Source: Streptomyces sp. DH5 (GTDB lineage: Bacteria; Actinomycetota; Actinomycetes; Streptomycetales; Streptomycetaceae). Taken from it: a stretch of 64,000 nt of DNA. This document shows positions 52,069 to 61,641 of the stretch, piece after piece. A program made the translations under genes and the position numbers. The stretch covers positions 101,109-165,108 of the forward strand of contig NZ_JAHWGP010000015.1 in NCBI RefSeq assembly GCF_020873915.1, written 5' to 3'. The notes beneath the pieces were generated by a model. That model was not told where the DNA came from and ran no database searches. It worked only from the letters and a program-made list of their open reading frames with translations. Numbering within the stretch: the first letter of the stretch is position 1; each line of letters opens with the position of its first letter.

Positions 52069-52845
52069 ATGAACCGAAACCGAGCCACCGCCGGCGCGGT
52101 CGCCGTCGCCGTGACCCTGTTCACGTCCGGCCTCGCCGTCGGCCCGGCAGCCACTGCAACCGCCGCCGAGGCGAAGGCCCGCGTCGAAGCCGACTGGGCA
52201 ACTCAGTCGATCGTCTTCACCGCCGCTGCAGGACAGACCAACAAACTCAACATATTCTCCATGTACACCAGCGACGGAATCCGGCATATCGGCTTCAGCG
52301 ACGTGGTCCCGCTCGAAGTGGGCGACCACTGTGCGTACTCCAGACCCGAGGACACCACCTCCGTCGTCTGCGAACTGCCCGCCGACAGCACCCGGCCCGA
52401 CAAGATCGACGTTTTCCTCGGCGACGCCGACGACACGATCGCCGCCTTCACCCCCGGGATCGGCATCGTCAGCGGCGGCCCCGGCGACGACGAACTGCAC
52501 GCCCACACCGCACGCACGGTGCTGGGTGACGCAGGGAACGACATGGTCATGGGACCCGCAGTCCTGCACGGCGGTGACGGCATGGACCACCTTATGGGTG
52601 ACGGCAGCAACCAGCAGATGTGGGGCGGCCGGGGTGACGACATGATCGAGGGCTACGGTGGTGACGACACCGTGCACGCCGGCCCCGGCGACGACCACGC
52701 CATGGGTGGGGACGGTCGCGACATTCTCCTCGGCGGCCCCGGCAACGACACGCTGGACGGCGAAGGCGGCGACGACCTCGTCTGCGGTGGCACCGGAAAG
52801 GACGCCCTCGAAGGCGGACCCGGCCGCGACATCGTCCTTCCGTGA
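52069..52845 (+). CDS. Secreted RTX-repeat calcium-binding protein
   Basis: A 258-residue exported protein with a signal peptide (AGAVAVAVTLFTSGLAVGPA), a beta-rich region to residue 125, then about seven nonapeptide GGxGxDxhx repeats (SGGPGDDELHAH, WGGRGDDMIEGYGGDDTVH, LGGPGNDTLDGEGGDDLV). RTX repeats wrap calcium into a parallel beta-roll. No enzyme domain or type I exporter is present, and in Gram-positives such proteins are Sec-exported. Divergent from the LPMO gene across an AT-richer promoter region. Confidence 0.85.
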   Translation: MNRNRATAGAVAVAVTLFTSGLAVGPAATATAAEAKARVEADWATQSIVFTAAAGQTNKLNIFSMYTSDGIRHIGFSDVVPLEVGDHCAYSRPEDTTSVVCELPADSTRPDKIDVFLGDADDTIAAFTPGIGIVSGGPGDDELHAHTARTVLGDAGNDMVMGPAVLHGGDGMDHLMGDGSNQQMWGGRGDDMIEGYGGDDTVHAGPGDDHAMGGDGRDILLGGPGNDTLDGEGGDDLVCGGTGKDALEGGPGRDIVLP

Positions 52846-52894
52846 GTGCGCCTCCAGGCCCGAAGGCTCCGGCCCGCGGCGCGTACAGCGTCGC

Positions 52895-52922
52895 GGGCGC
52901 CGAGCCGCCGCCGTCGGCGCCC
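52895..52922 (+). terminator. Hairpin terminator after the RTX gene
   Basis: GGGCGCCGA (52895-52903) and its complement (52914-52922) around a ten-base loop, 50 bases past the stop. Confidence 0.5.
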
Positions 52923-53034
52923 CGCCGCCCGAGCCGCGTCAACCGCGAACGCCGCAGACGGCAGATCCCCGCGCGACACGAGCTGACCAGGCGGAACCGT
53001 ACCGTCGCCTGTCGGTCGGCGCGGGCAGACGGAC

Positions 53035-53737
53035 TTGTCCCTGATCAGCGTGGACTCCACGGTCGCCCGCGCCCATCACGACGCCGCGGGCATGCGGGTC
53101 GACGAGGAGGTCCTGGCGTCCCTGGAGGAGGCAAAGGGGGCAGCGGAAAGGAACGAAAGCCGCGGGACGAAGGTGAACAGGACGCCCCAACCCCGGACCG
53201 GGAGGAACGGCGGCGCGTGAGGCGGCGGCGCCGGGCTGGCTGAAGGTGACCCGGCTGGGGCGCTCGCGGGGCGGCCTGACCAGCAAGGTCCATCTCGCTT
53301 CCGATCCGCGCTGCCGCCCGCTCTCCTTTGTCCTGACCGAAGGGCAGGCCGTCGACAGCCCCCGGTTCATCCCGGTCCTAGACAAGATCAAGGTCCGGGG
53401 GCCGGTAGGCCGTCCGCGCACCCGGCCCGACGCGGTGGCTGGCGATAAGGCGTACTCCTCCCGCGCCAACCGCGCCCACCTGCGCAAACGGAGCATCAAG
53501 GCCGTGATCCCGGAGAAGGCCGCCCAGGCCGCGAACCTCAAAAAGAAGGGCCGCCGGGGCGGACGGCCCGTCTCCCACGACGCCGAGCTCTACAAGGGCC
53601 GCAACAGCGTGGAACGCCTGATCAACAAGCTGAAGGCGTGGCGCGGTATCGCGACCCGCTACGACAAGACGCCCGAAAGCTACCTTGCCGGCCTCCATCT
53701 GCGAGGAGCGGTGATCTGGATGCGCAGCCTCCAGTGA
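53035..53737 (+). pseudogene. IS5-family transposase, 5'-truncated and frameshifted
   Basis: Reads LISVDSTVARAHHDAAGMR (first catalytic Asp region) to about 53215, then in another frame LGRSRGGLTSKVHLASDPRC, DAVAGDKAYSSRANRAHLRK, and GRNSVERLINKLKAWRGIAT (catalytic Glu) to WMRSLQ. The N-terminal third is missing and one shift lies near 53220. Its 3' end abuts the next IS5 element. Confidence 0.8.
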
Positions 53738-53759
53738 CCACGACTTCAGACAGGCTCTA

Positions 53760-54634
53760 AGAGGGTGTCTCACGTGGTGTGAGGTGGATGCGGCATGATG
53801 CTTCGCCATGGGTGTTGGTTTGTCGCAGCGGTTGGTTCCTGACGAACTCTGGTCGCTCGTCGCACCGTTGCTGCCTTCGTTCGCTTCCCGTCCACAGGGA
53901 GGCGGAACGGCCCCGGTTGATGAACGGGCCGCGTTCACGGCTGTGGTGTACGTGCTGACCAGTGGCTGCGCCTGGCGGCACCTGCCGGAGACGTTCGGAG
54001 TCTCGCCGGCCACCGCCCACCGCCGGTTCTCCGCATGGACCAAGGACGGGCTGTGGCGGCGGCTGCACCAGGCCGTTCTGGACGAGCTCGGCGTCCGCGG
54101 CGAGGTGGACTGGACCTCGGCCATCGTGGACGCGGCCTCCGTCCGCGCGAAAGGGGGGATCGCTGACCGGGCGCAATCCGGTCGACCGGGGCAAGAAGGG
54201 CAGCAAACTGCACGTCCTGTCCGACGGGCAGGGGCTCCCACTCGCACTCGGTGTGTCCGGCGCGAACGTTCACGACAGCCAGGCGCTGCTGCCGCTGGTC
54301 CTGGGCATCCCCGCCATCCGCTCCCGGCGCGGTCCGCGAAGGCGCCGCCCCGGCAGACTCCGTGCGGACAAGGCGTACCACTCCGCCGAGAGGCTGAAGT
54401 GGCTGCGCGAGCGGGGCATCGTCCCGCGCATCGCCAGGCCCGGCATCGAGTCCAGCGAGCGACTCGGCCGGCACCGCTGGAAGATCGAACGGTCGATCTC
54501 GTGGCTTTTCGGCTACCGCCGCCTGACCGTCCGATACGAGCGAAAGGGCAGCCACTTCCTGGCCTTTCTTGGACTCGCGGCGGCCCTGACCTGCTACAAG
54601 AAGCTCGCAAAACTCACCACGTGAGACACCCTCT
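53760..54634 (+). mobile_element. Complete IS5-family element, 875 bp, perfect 20-bp ends
   Basis: AGAGGGTGTCTCACGTGGTG (53760-53779) is exactly repeated in inverse at 54615-54634, flanked by TA on both sides (53758-53759 and 54635-54636), the usual two-base target duplication. It cuts the 5' part of a MAB_1171c-type gene. Confidence 0.9.
53808..54624 (+). CDS. IS5-family transposase made by programmed frameshift
   Basis: Two overlapping frames. The first starts MGVGLSQRLVPDELWSLVAP and carries SGCAWRHLPETFGVSPATAH and TSAIVDAASVRAK; at the AAAGGGGGG run near 54150 reading must shift to the second frame, SLTGRNPVDRGKKGSKLHVL, LRADKAYHSAERLKWLRERG, HRWKIERSISWLFGYRRLTV, ending KKLAKLTT. This arrangement, with a slippery homopolymer, is normal for this IS5 subgroup, so the element is probably functional. 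Confidence 0.85.
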
Positions 54635-54683
54635 TAACCGTCTCACCGGGATACCAAATATTGCTGCTCCCGTCGTCTACGCC

Positions 54684-55640
54684 ATGACGACCGTATTCTC
54701 AGGAGCTAGCCTCGTACTGATCATCAATTGGCGGCCAGCGCCCCCTGAGCAAGCCCAGCGCTTCACCCGCCTTTGCGTGACCGCCTATGGCCTGACCGTT
54801 CTCGCCATCGTCACGCTGTTCTGGGCTGGACAGGCCCCCGTTGAGCAGCCCACCCTGTTCGATGCCTACTACGCCACTACGCCCTACATACGGGAGATGA
54901 TCTCCCTCTACCTGGTCGCCCAGGGAGTGGCCATGATGGTTGCCGGCACGCTGTGCTGGAGATGGTCCGGCAAAGTGGACGGATCACTACGGGCAGGTCT
55001 GCGAATCCTCGCAATTGCCTACCTGTTCATCGTGTCTTACGACGCGATCAGACTGACCGCTGTCACAGCTCAATGGACAGGACACGACCTCGACTACCTC
55101 GTCGACAAGATCTCCCCCCTTTTCTCCGCTCCCTCGTGCCTGCTCGGGGCACTCGGCTTCGCCGTCCCACTGATCGGCCCAAAAGTCGCGGAAACCACCC
55201 GAGTCGTGAAGCAGCTATGGCAGCTACAACCCCTGTGGCGCACTCTGCGGAACGTGCGCACTCCCAGCGCCGTCCGTGTCACACTGCCGTGGTGGCGAAC
55301 ATCCCCAGCCGTGTTGCTGACGGGACGCAAGACGACACTTTATGACGCCTTACTCGCCCTGACTCCTCACTTTGATCCCGCAGTTCGAGAAGCCGTCTAC
55401 CACTCGGTGCTCCGAAACGGCGAGGAGAACTCTCGAGCCGCGATTACGGCGGACGCCGCCATGATCCTCGCAGCTCGCGAGCGGCAGCGCGCTACTCCCG
55501 GTCAGTTAACGCATCCCATGCAGTCTCCGTCATGGCGGGCACACGATCTCATTCTCCTCTCGCAGGCGCTTGCTCCGGCCGCCGCCCGCAACCTCCGTGA
55601 ATACTCCACGCCATCGCAGAAAGCAGCCCATCATGAGTGA
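54684..55640 (+). CDS. MAB_1171c-family membrane protein, 5'-truncated
   Basis: About 318 residues: at least five membrane segments (VFSGASLVLIINWRPAP, LCVTAYGLTVLAIVTLFWAG, YLVAQGVAMMVAGTLCWRWS, ILAIAYLFIVSYDAIRLTAV, LLGALGFAVPLIGPKVAETT), then a cytoplasmic tail with TTLYDALLALTPHFDPAVRE. This matches the putative transporters named after MAB_1171c. The family's first one or two helices are missing: the in-frame sequence upstream (LNRLTGIPN) is preceded by the IS5 element. It overlaps the next gene by eight bases. Codon use is less GC-rich than average. Confidence 0.65.
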   Translation: MTTVFSGASLVLIINWRPAPPEQAQRFTRLCVTAYGLTVLAIVTLFWAGQAPVEQPTLFDAYYATTPYIREMISLYLVAQGVAMMVAGTLCWRWSGKVDGSLRAGLRILAIAYLFIVSYDAIRLTAVTAQWTGHDLDYLVDKISPLFSAPSCLLGALGFAVPLIGPKVAETTRVVKQLWQLQPLWRTLRNVRTPSAVRVTLPWWRTSPAVLLTGRKTTLYDALLALTPHFDPAVREAVYHSVLRNGEENSRAAITADAAMILAARERQRATPGQLTHPMQSPSWRAHDLILLSQALAPAAARNLREYSTPSQKAAHHE

Positions 55641-57048
55641 GGCCATACGCCACCGCCCCGCACACGCCGTCGTCATCGGCGGCAGCATCGCCGGCATGCT
55701 CGCCGCGGCTGCCCTCAAACCGCACGTCGACTCCGTCGAGATCATCGAGGCCCACGAACTGCCCGAAGGACCTGAGCCGCGGACCGGCGTGCCCCAGGCG
55801 GTGCACATCCACTTTTTGCAGACCGGCGGCGCCGAGGCCATCGACGATCTACTGCCCGGCAGCATCGACCTCCTGCAAGCCGCCGGCGCCAACCGCATAC
55901 CTGAGACCACCAACATGGTCATCTACTCACCGGAAGGCTGGTATCGCCGCTGGAAACGTGCCACCCACTACCTGCTCACCGCCAGCCGGGATCTGACCGA
56001 CCACATCATCCGGCAACAGGTACTCAAAGACCCTCGCGTGACCGTCCGCACCCACACCAGAGCGATCACACTCCTCGGTACCCGCCACCAGATCACCGGC
56101 GTCCGCGTCCGCGCTGCCGACACCACGGATATCGACCTACACGCTGACCTCGTCATCGACGCCTCCGGCCGGGCCTCCCGCACTCCCCAGTGGCTGTCCC
56201 AACTCGGCATCACCAACCTGGCCTCCGACCACATCGACTCCGGACTCACCTACGCCAGCCGCTTCTACCGCGCTCCCGTCCCCACCCGCGGCTGGCCCGT
56301 GATCGGTGTGCAAGCCGACCCAAGCCTGCCCCAGCCCGGCAACGCAGGCGGAATCCTGCCCATCGAAGATGATCGTTGGCACGTCAGCCTCATGGGAGCC
56401 CCCGGCGGCCAGCCCACTAGCGAGCCGGATGCCTTCGAACCCTTCGCCCGCACCCTGCGCCACCCCATCATGGCTGACCTGCTCCAGCATGCCGAACCGC
56501 TGAGCGACGTGCGCGTCACCCACAGCACCTCTAACCGGCGCTACTACTACGAACGCCTCACACCATGGCCGGAGGGCCTAGTGGTGCTCGGTGACTCCGT
56601 CGCCGCCTTCAACCCGCTGTACGGACACGGCATGTCTGTGGCAGCGCAAGGCGCCGTCGCCCTACGCGACGAACTTGCAGCCGGCCTGGTACCCGGCTTC
56701 GCCCGACGCGCCCAGCGCGCCATCGCCCGACGTATCGACACGGCGTGGGCACTCGCGGTGGGACAAGACATCCACTTTCCCACCACCACCGGCAAGCGAC
56801 CGACGGTTGCCGACCGCCTCTTGCACCGCTACGTCAGTCGCCTGTCCCGTACGGCCACTGGGTCGTTCCACGCAGCGACATACCTGACTGATGTACTCGC
56901 TCTCCAAGCGACTCCCCCATCCCTCGTCGTGCCCCGCGTACTATTGACCGCCCTCGTTGGTCCTTTGCGTCCACCCCTTGACGAACCTCAATTCACAGAT
57001 GCCGAGCGCCTCCATTTGAACCAGCTACGGGAGGCTGCCAACCACTGA
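55633..57048 (+). CDS. FAD-dependent oxidoreductase / monooxygenase
   Basis: A 471-residue flavoprotein: HAVVIGGSIAGMLAAAALKP is the FAD-binding GxGxxG (here GGSIAG), ADLVIDASGRASRTPQWL the DG-type motif, and GLVVLGDSVAAFNPLYGHGM the second FAD motif of the group A hydroxylase/geranylgeranyl-reductase fold. It starts within the end of the MAB_1171c-type gene, so the two are cotranscribed. Such pairs occur in actinomycetes; substrate unknown. Like its partner, codon use is softer than the surroundings, suggesting joint transfer. Confidence 0.85.
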   Translation: MSEAIRHRPAHAVVIGGSIAGMLAAAALKPHVDSVEIIEAHELPEGPEPRTGVPQAVHIHFLQTGGAEAIDDLLPGSIDLLQAAGANRIPETTNMVIYSPEGWYRRWKRATHYLLTASRDLTDHIIRQQVLKDPRVTVRTHTRAITLLGTRHQITGVRVRAADTTDIDLHADLVIDASGRASRTPQWLSQLGITNLASDHIDSGLTYASRFYRAPVPTRGWPVIGVQADPSLPQPGNAGGILPIEDDRWHVSLMGAPGGQPTSEPDAFEPFARTLRHPIMADLLQHAEPLSDVRVTHSTSNRRYYYERLTPWPEGLVVLGDSVAAFNPLYGHGMSVAAQGAVALRDELAAGLVPGFARRAQRAIARRIDTAWALAVGQDIHFPTTTGKRPTVADRLLHRYVSRLSRTATGSFHAATYLTDVLALQATPPSLVVPRVLLTALVGPLRPPLDEPQFTDAERLHLNQLREAANH

Positions 57049-57064
57049 GTCATTTCCAACTTGA

Positions 57065-57270
57065 TCAGGCGGCGAGTTCAAGGGCGACGACGGCTCGGAC
57101 AGTGGCGGTGATCCGGGTGGTGCTGCAGCGGAGCTTCCGCAGGAGCCGCCAGCATTTGAGGGTGGCCATGGCACGTTCGCCGAGGCCGCGGATCTTGGCA
57201 TGATCGCGGTTGTGACGTCGGCGCCAGCCGCGCAGATTCTTGCCCCTGAACTTTCCCCGTGATGCTGGAC
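57065..57270 (-). pseudogene. IS5-family transposase, C-terminal remnant
   Basis: HNRDHAKIRGLGERAMATLK and CWRLLRKLRCSTTRITATVR match the last 60 residues of the DDE_Tnp_4-type transposase, and closely resemble the end of the intact copy at 57863-58627. The rest is gone. Confidence 0.8.
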
Positions 57271-57753
57271 ACTCCATACTTACGCCGCGAGGGCGTGTCC
57301 TTGCTCGTGTCGCTGCCTGATCTCCAGCGGGGTCAGGTAGCCCCAATGCGGGTGTTTCCGCAGCCGCCTGCGGTTGTAGAAGGTCTCGATGAAGGCGAAA
57401 ATCTCGGCGCGGGCGGTGGCCCGGTCGGGCCAGCGGCGGATCCCGATCTCCTCCTTCAGGACCGTGAAGAAGGACTCGGCGGCGGCGTTGTCGAAACAGG
57501 ACCCTGTCCTTCCCATGCTCTGCCGCGGTCCCAACCTGCTTATTTCTCCCCGTAGTTCTTCGGATGTGTACTCGGTGAGTTCAACCGGTCGATGCAACAT
57601 CGGGTTGTTGAAGTGAGCGTAGCTGCTCATCGAAGACTTCGGCGGGGGTCTTCCAGCCGAGGATCTTGCGGGGCCGATTGTTGAGTGCGTACGCGACGGC
57701 TTCGAGGTCTTCGGCGGACCACCGAGACAGATCTGTGCCTTTCGGGAAGTACT

Positions 57754-58642
57754 GAGCCCTTTCCAACCTGTCGACGGAGGTTGGAAGTTGGGCTGACAAC
57801 GGGGTGAAGCCCCTGGTAGATGAGTTTTCGACCAAGAGAACCGTCTCCACCAGAGGCTTCACGTGCTTGTTTACCCGTCCGGCATCGACGTGTCCAGCTC
57901 TGCCCTTCGCTTCCTCGCTCAGGAGTTGCGGCGGCACCGCCGTGCGATCGGCTCCCGCTGGCGACGGCTGAATACCGGCCGCCAGGCCCTCCTCACCCTT
58001 GCCCACCTGCGGATGGGCCACACGTATGCCCAGCTCGCGGCCGGATTCGGCGTCGGAACCACGACCGCGTACCGCTACGTCACCGAGGCCGTCGACCTCC
58101 TGGCCGCCCTCGCACCCACCCTGGCCGACGCCGTCCGCACCGCGTCGACGAAGGCGTATCTGCTCCTGGACGGCACACTCCTGCCGATCGACCGCATCGC
58201 CGCGGACCGGCCGTACTACTCCGGCAAACACAAGAGGCACGGGATGAACGTGCAGGTCCTCGCGGATCCCTTCGGCCGGCTGCTGTGGGCCTCACCGGCC
58301 CTGCCCGGCGCCGTGCACGACGTCCGCGCAGCCCGCGAACACGGCATCGTCGACGCCCTCGCCGAGGCCGGCATCCAGTGCTGGGCCGACAAGGGTTACC
58401 GGGGTGCCGGCAGCACGGTCCGCATCCCGTGCTGGGGACGGTGGGAGGCTCTCTCCGCAGGCCAGAAGGCGGTGAACCGGTCCCACGCGAAGATCCGGGC
58501 CCTCGTCGAGCAGGCCGTCGCCACCCTCAAGTCCTGGCGGCTCCTCCGCAAACTGCGGTGCTCGACCACCCGGATCACCAGCCTCGTTCAGGCCGTCCTC
58601 ACCCTGCATCTGACCAGCTCAGGGTGAAGGTGGAAAGGGCTC
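57754..58642 (+). mobile_element. IS5-family element, 889 bp, with ACT duplication
   Basis: Ends GAGCCCTTTCCAACCT (57754) and inverted GAGCCCTTTCCACCT (to 58642) are flanked by ACT at 57751-57753 and 58643-58645. It lies in the IS30 transposase gene. Confidence 0.9.
57863..58627 (+). CDS. IS5-family (DDE_Tnp_4) transposase, intact
   Basis: A 254-residue transposase: LLTLAHLRMGHTYAQLAAGF and GTTTAYRYVTEAVDLL form the HTH; STKAYLLLDGTLLPIDRIAA has the first catalytic Asp, SPALPGAVHDVRAAREHGIV and CWADKGYRGAGSTVRIP the second, and VNRSHAKIRALVEQAVATLK the Glu region. GTG start at 57863. No interruption, so it may be mobile. Confidence 0.9.
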   Translation: MLVYPSGIDVSSSALRFLAQELRRHRRAIGSRWRRLNTGRQALLTLAHLRMGHTYAQLAAGFGVGTTTAYRYVTEAVDLLAALAPTLADAVRTASTKAYLLLDGTLLPIDRIAADRPYYSGKHKRHGMNVQVLADPFGRLLWASPALPGAVHDVRAAREHGIVDALAEAGIQCWADKGYRGAGSTVRIPCWGRWEALSAGQKAVNRSHAKIRALVEQAVATLKSWRLLRKLRCSTTRITSLVQAVLTLHLTSSG

Positions 58643-60694
58643 ACTGTCTCAGCAGCCCGTTGGTGTTCTCGTTCGTCGGTCGCTGCCAGGGCGAGTGCGG
58701 GTCAGCGAAGAACACCTGTGTTCCGCTCTCCATGGCGAACTGGGCGTGGCCGGAGAGCTCCTTCCCGCGGTCCCAGGTGAGGGTCTTGCGTAGTTGCTCG
58801 GGCAACTTGGTCATCGATTGCGTCAGTGCCGCGTTCATCGCGACCGCGCCGTATCCGCCGAGCGACGGCCCGTTCTTCACATACGGTTCCTCCCCCCAGC
58901 CGTCCAGCCGTGGCAGGTGGACCAGGAGCGTGGACCTGCTGCTGCGCTCGACGAGCGTACCGATCGCGGACCTACCCGTCCCAATGATCAGGTCGCCCTC
59001 CCAATGGCCAGGGACGGCGCGGTCGTCGGCCTCGGCAGGGCGTTCGCTCAAAACGACGTCAGCGGTGACGTGGCCCTGTGGCTTGTTTCGGGACCGCGCC
59101 CTTGGTTCCCGCAGCGCACGCCCCGTGCGCAGACACGTGACCAGCTCGCGCTTGAGCGCGCCTCGGCCCTCGATGAACAGCGACTGATAGATCGCCTCAT
59201 GGCTGATGCGCATGGACTCATCATCAGGGAAATCGACCCGCAGCCGGCGTGCGATCTGCTCCGGACTCCATGCCGTTGACCACCGCCTGTCCTGGCGACG
59301 GGGCTTGTTCAAGCCCTTCCACGGCGGCGTCGCAGGACCTGGAACGATCGTGCCGTCGGGCCCGCGCACGTCACCAGCGAGTCGGTCCTGCACGTACTCA
59401 CGCAAACGGTCGTTGCCCACGAGCTTCGCCGTCTTCGGGCGCTTCGCGGCCTGCTGCGCCTTCCACTGGGCCACCACGGCGCGGTAGACCGGCTTACCGC
59501 CCCTGGTCGCGGCGTTGCGACGCAGCTCGCGAGAGATCGTTCCCGGGTCACGCCCGATCGTGCGGGCGATCTCACGCACGCCCTTGTCCTGCGCCTTGAG
59601 CAGTGCGATCTCCTCGCGTTCGGCGAACGACAGGTAGCGGCCCGAGGGCGCGTCCAGACTCAGCGGCGCCCTCCCGCCAGCATGTCGGAACCATCGAATC
59701 CCGACCGGTGCCGACACGCCGACCCCCTCGGCGGCCTGGACAGAGGTGATCCCGGATGCAATCAGGCGCCAGAACTCCCGCTGCACAGCGCGCGAGGGCT
59801 CAGGCCGGCCCGGTGAGCGCATCGGCGGCCGCATCGCCCTATCCGCAGCCCATTGCCGCCGTGCACCGGGTGGCGCCTGCGGCATCTGCTTCCTCGGTAG
59901 TCCCATTGCACACCTCTGCGATCAAAGGTGTTGCGACGATCAGTTGAATCCGCCCTGGGCTCCGCGATCGGAATGAACAGTGCATCCGGCGACCTGGCCG
60001 CGACGGGCTACTGCGGATTCAAGGGCTCTCACCGCGAGGCTGGACTTCATCCGGGCGTCGATGGAATAGCCCACGATACGGCCGGAGTGCATGTCCTTGA
60101 CCGCGCACAGGTACAGCTTGCCCTCGCCGGTTGCGTGCTCGGTGATGTCCGTCAGCCACAATTGGTTCGGCCCGTCCGCGGTGAAGTCCCGCCGTACCAG
60201 GTCGTCGTGGACCGGCGGCCCGGCCTTGGCGTTCTTCCCGCGGTCCTTGCGCTTGCCGAAGACGCTCCACCAGCCGTTGTCCCTGCAGATCCGCCAGGCG
60301 GTTCGCTCAGCTATCGGCTCACCCGTGACGCGGGCCTCGTCGAGGAGGAAGCGGTGACCGAACTCGGGATCGTCGCGGTGCGCATCGAAGAGGGCGTTGG
60401 CTCGGTATGCCTCGGCGAGCTCCGAACCGGTGACCGGTGAGGCCAGCCACCGGTAGTAGGGCTGGCGCGCCAGCCCGAGTACCCGGCACGTCACCGCCAC
60501 CGGCACCCGGTGAGGGGCAGCGGCGGCGGCCAGCTCGCGGACGAGCGGGTACATCATTTTGACGGCAGGTTCACCTGCGACAGATACGCCGCAGCTCTCC
60601 GTAGCACCTCATTTTCCTGCTCCAGCAGGCGGATGCGCTTGCGGGCCTCGCGCAGCTCGGCCGACTCACCCGACGCTGTCGCGTCCGGCCCGGT

Positions 60695-60871
60695 TCACCC
60701 GCCGGAGGCGCCGGGGAGGTCGGCGGGGGCGGCGGTGTACGCCTCCCGGAGCGGCGGGACGTCCGCCGCCCTCCCCGTCGGGAGGGCGGACGCCGCCACC
60801 AGCAGTCCGGCCGCCAGCGCGCCCACCGCCGCCGCACGTTGCCACCATTCCTTCTCCGTGAAACGAGTCAT
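60695..60871 (-). pseudogene. Secreted-protein 5' fragment cut by IS3
   Basis: A 58-codon frame starting MTRFTEKEWWQRAAAVGALA with signal-peptide core GALAAGLLVAASALPTGRA and a stop after GASGG. GAGGGAGG just before the ATG is a strong ribosome site, so a real gene begins here. The remainder is missing where the truncated IS3 orfA begins (about 60685). Confidence 0.5.
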
Positions 60872-61239
60872 GCCTCCCTCTGTCGTCCGCCGCGGTGCAG
60901 TGGTGTGGCAACGGCTCCCGCGGCCGGCCGGGCCCGTGCGGGAGTTCTGGAACTGTCAGGAAGAACGGTTTCGGGGATGTTTCGGTTCGCGGCAGGGTGC
61001 CGCGCACCGCACGGGTCCGCCATCGCGCCCTCACCGTACGTACCCGGGCCGTCCCCCGGGCGGCTCCTCCGCGCGGCGTCGGAAGGCTTTCATCCGCTTT
61101 TCCGGTTGTCTGTCGGAGCCCCGTCAAAAATATTGCGACGATGGGTAAACCTGCAGGTGGGGGCCTGCGTCCTACGAGATGGGCAGCGGCTTCGGCCGCT
61201 CACCACCCGAACTGCACAGACCGGATGAAGGACATTCAC

Positions 61240-61572
61240 ATGAAGCGCTCGCTCAAGCGAGTCCTGGTCACGGCCGGCACGACCGCGGCTCTCGCGGTCA
61301 GCCTCCCCATCGGCAGCGCCGCCGCGATCAACACGGCGCCCTGCGGCAACCGGACCGACCTGGTCAAGATCGACTACAACAACGGAAGCTCGTCGGTCTG
61401 CTACGCCAACGCGGGCTTTGTGAGCGTCAACCTCCCCAACGCCTACCGGGTCTCGACAGGCAACAACGTCGTCACCTTCAGGACGAGCGCGGGCACCGTG
61501 GTCCTGGGGAAGTGGCAGGCCAAGAGGGTGGTCGAAGCCGGTACGACCATCACCAGCGTGCAGATCTCCTGA
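61240..61572 (+). CDS. Secreted beta/gamma-crystallin-like (SKLP-type) protein 2
   Basis: A 110-residue exported protein: signal peptide RVLVTAGTTAALAVSLPIG to GSAAA, then APCGNRTDLVKIDYNNGSSS, VCYANAGFVSVNLPNAYRVS, TGNNVVTFRTSAGTVVLGKW. This is the single-domain crystallin pattern of the Streptomyces killer-toxin-like protein, with a conserved pair of cysteines. GAAGGA lies seven bases before ATG. It is a distant paralogue of the protein at 42361, but its C-terminal strand pattern is closer to the archetype. Confidence 0.7.
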   Translation: MKRSLKRVLVTAGTTAALAVSLPIGSAAAINTAPCGNRTDLVKIDYNNGSSSVCYANAGFVSVNLPNAYRVSTGNNVVTFRTSAGTVVLGKWQAKRVVEAGTTITSVQIS

Positions 61573-61605
61573 CGCGTCCACGCGTCCGGGACACGGCGCC
61601 GGAAA

Positions 61606-61641
61606 AGCGGGGTTCCGCGGCTCAGGCCGCGGGACCCCGCT
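61606..61641 (+). terminator. Hairpin terminator after the second crystallin-like gene
   Basis: AGCGGGGTTCCGCGG (61606-61620) pairs with CCGCGGGACCCCGCT (61627-61641), 15 bp with one G-U pair and a six-base loop. Confidence 0.75.

Larger units (their letters stand above)
57581..59906 (-). pseudogene. IS30-family transposase, interrupted by IS5
   Basis: N-terminal part from 59906: GRYLSFAEREEIALLKAQDK with the IS30 HTH (REIARTIGRDPGTISRELRR), RISHEAIYQSLFIEG, PGHWEGDLIIGTGRSAIGTL (first Asp) and HSPWQRPTNENTNGLLRQ. After the IS5 insertion it resumes YFPKGTDLSRWSAEDLEAVA, LNNRPRKILGWKTPAEVF. Removing 57754-58642 plus one ACT rejoins LLRQ to YFPKG without a stop, so it was intact before the insertion. 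Confidence 0.9.
57573..59954 (-). mobile_element. IS30-family element inserted in the IS3, itself split by IS5
   Basis: Inverted ends: TTCAACCGGTCGATGCAACA (57580-57599) and, on the other strand, TTCAACTGATCGTCGCAACA (59929-59948), 16 of 20 identical. CT on both flanks is a likely two-base target duplication. Outer limits are uncertain by a few bases. Confidence 0.8.
57280..60680 (-). mobile_element. IS3-family element split by IS30
   Basis: orfA end (AELREARKRIRLLEQENEVL, about 60570-60680) and orfB (from 60557, MMYPLVRELAAAAAPHRVPV; GPNQLWLTDITEHATGEGKL; TVHSDRGAQ) lie right of 59954; the orfB end (YTSEELRGEISRLGPRQSMG, NAAAESFFTVLKEEI, YNRRRLRKHPHWGYLTPLEI) lies left of 57573. Deleting 57573-59954 and one copy of CT joins DRGAQ directly to YTSEEL in frame. 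The orfA N-terminus is missing, so the IS3 was already 5'-truncated. Confidence 0.85.

Noticed and set aside
53808-55640. Single 610-codon frame joining a transposase to a membrane protein
   Set aside because: The IS5 terminal repeat at 54615-54634 lies in the middle; the first frame only stays open by chance past the transposase end, and the membrane gene is a separate, truncated gene.
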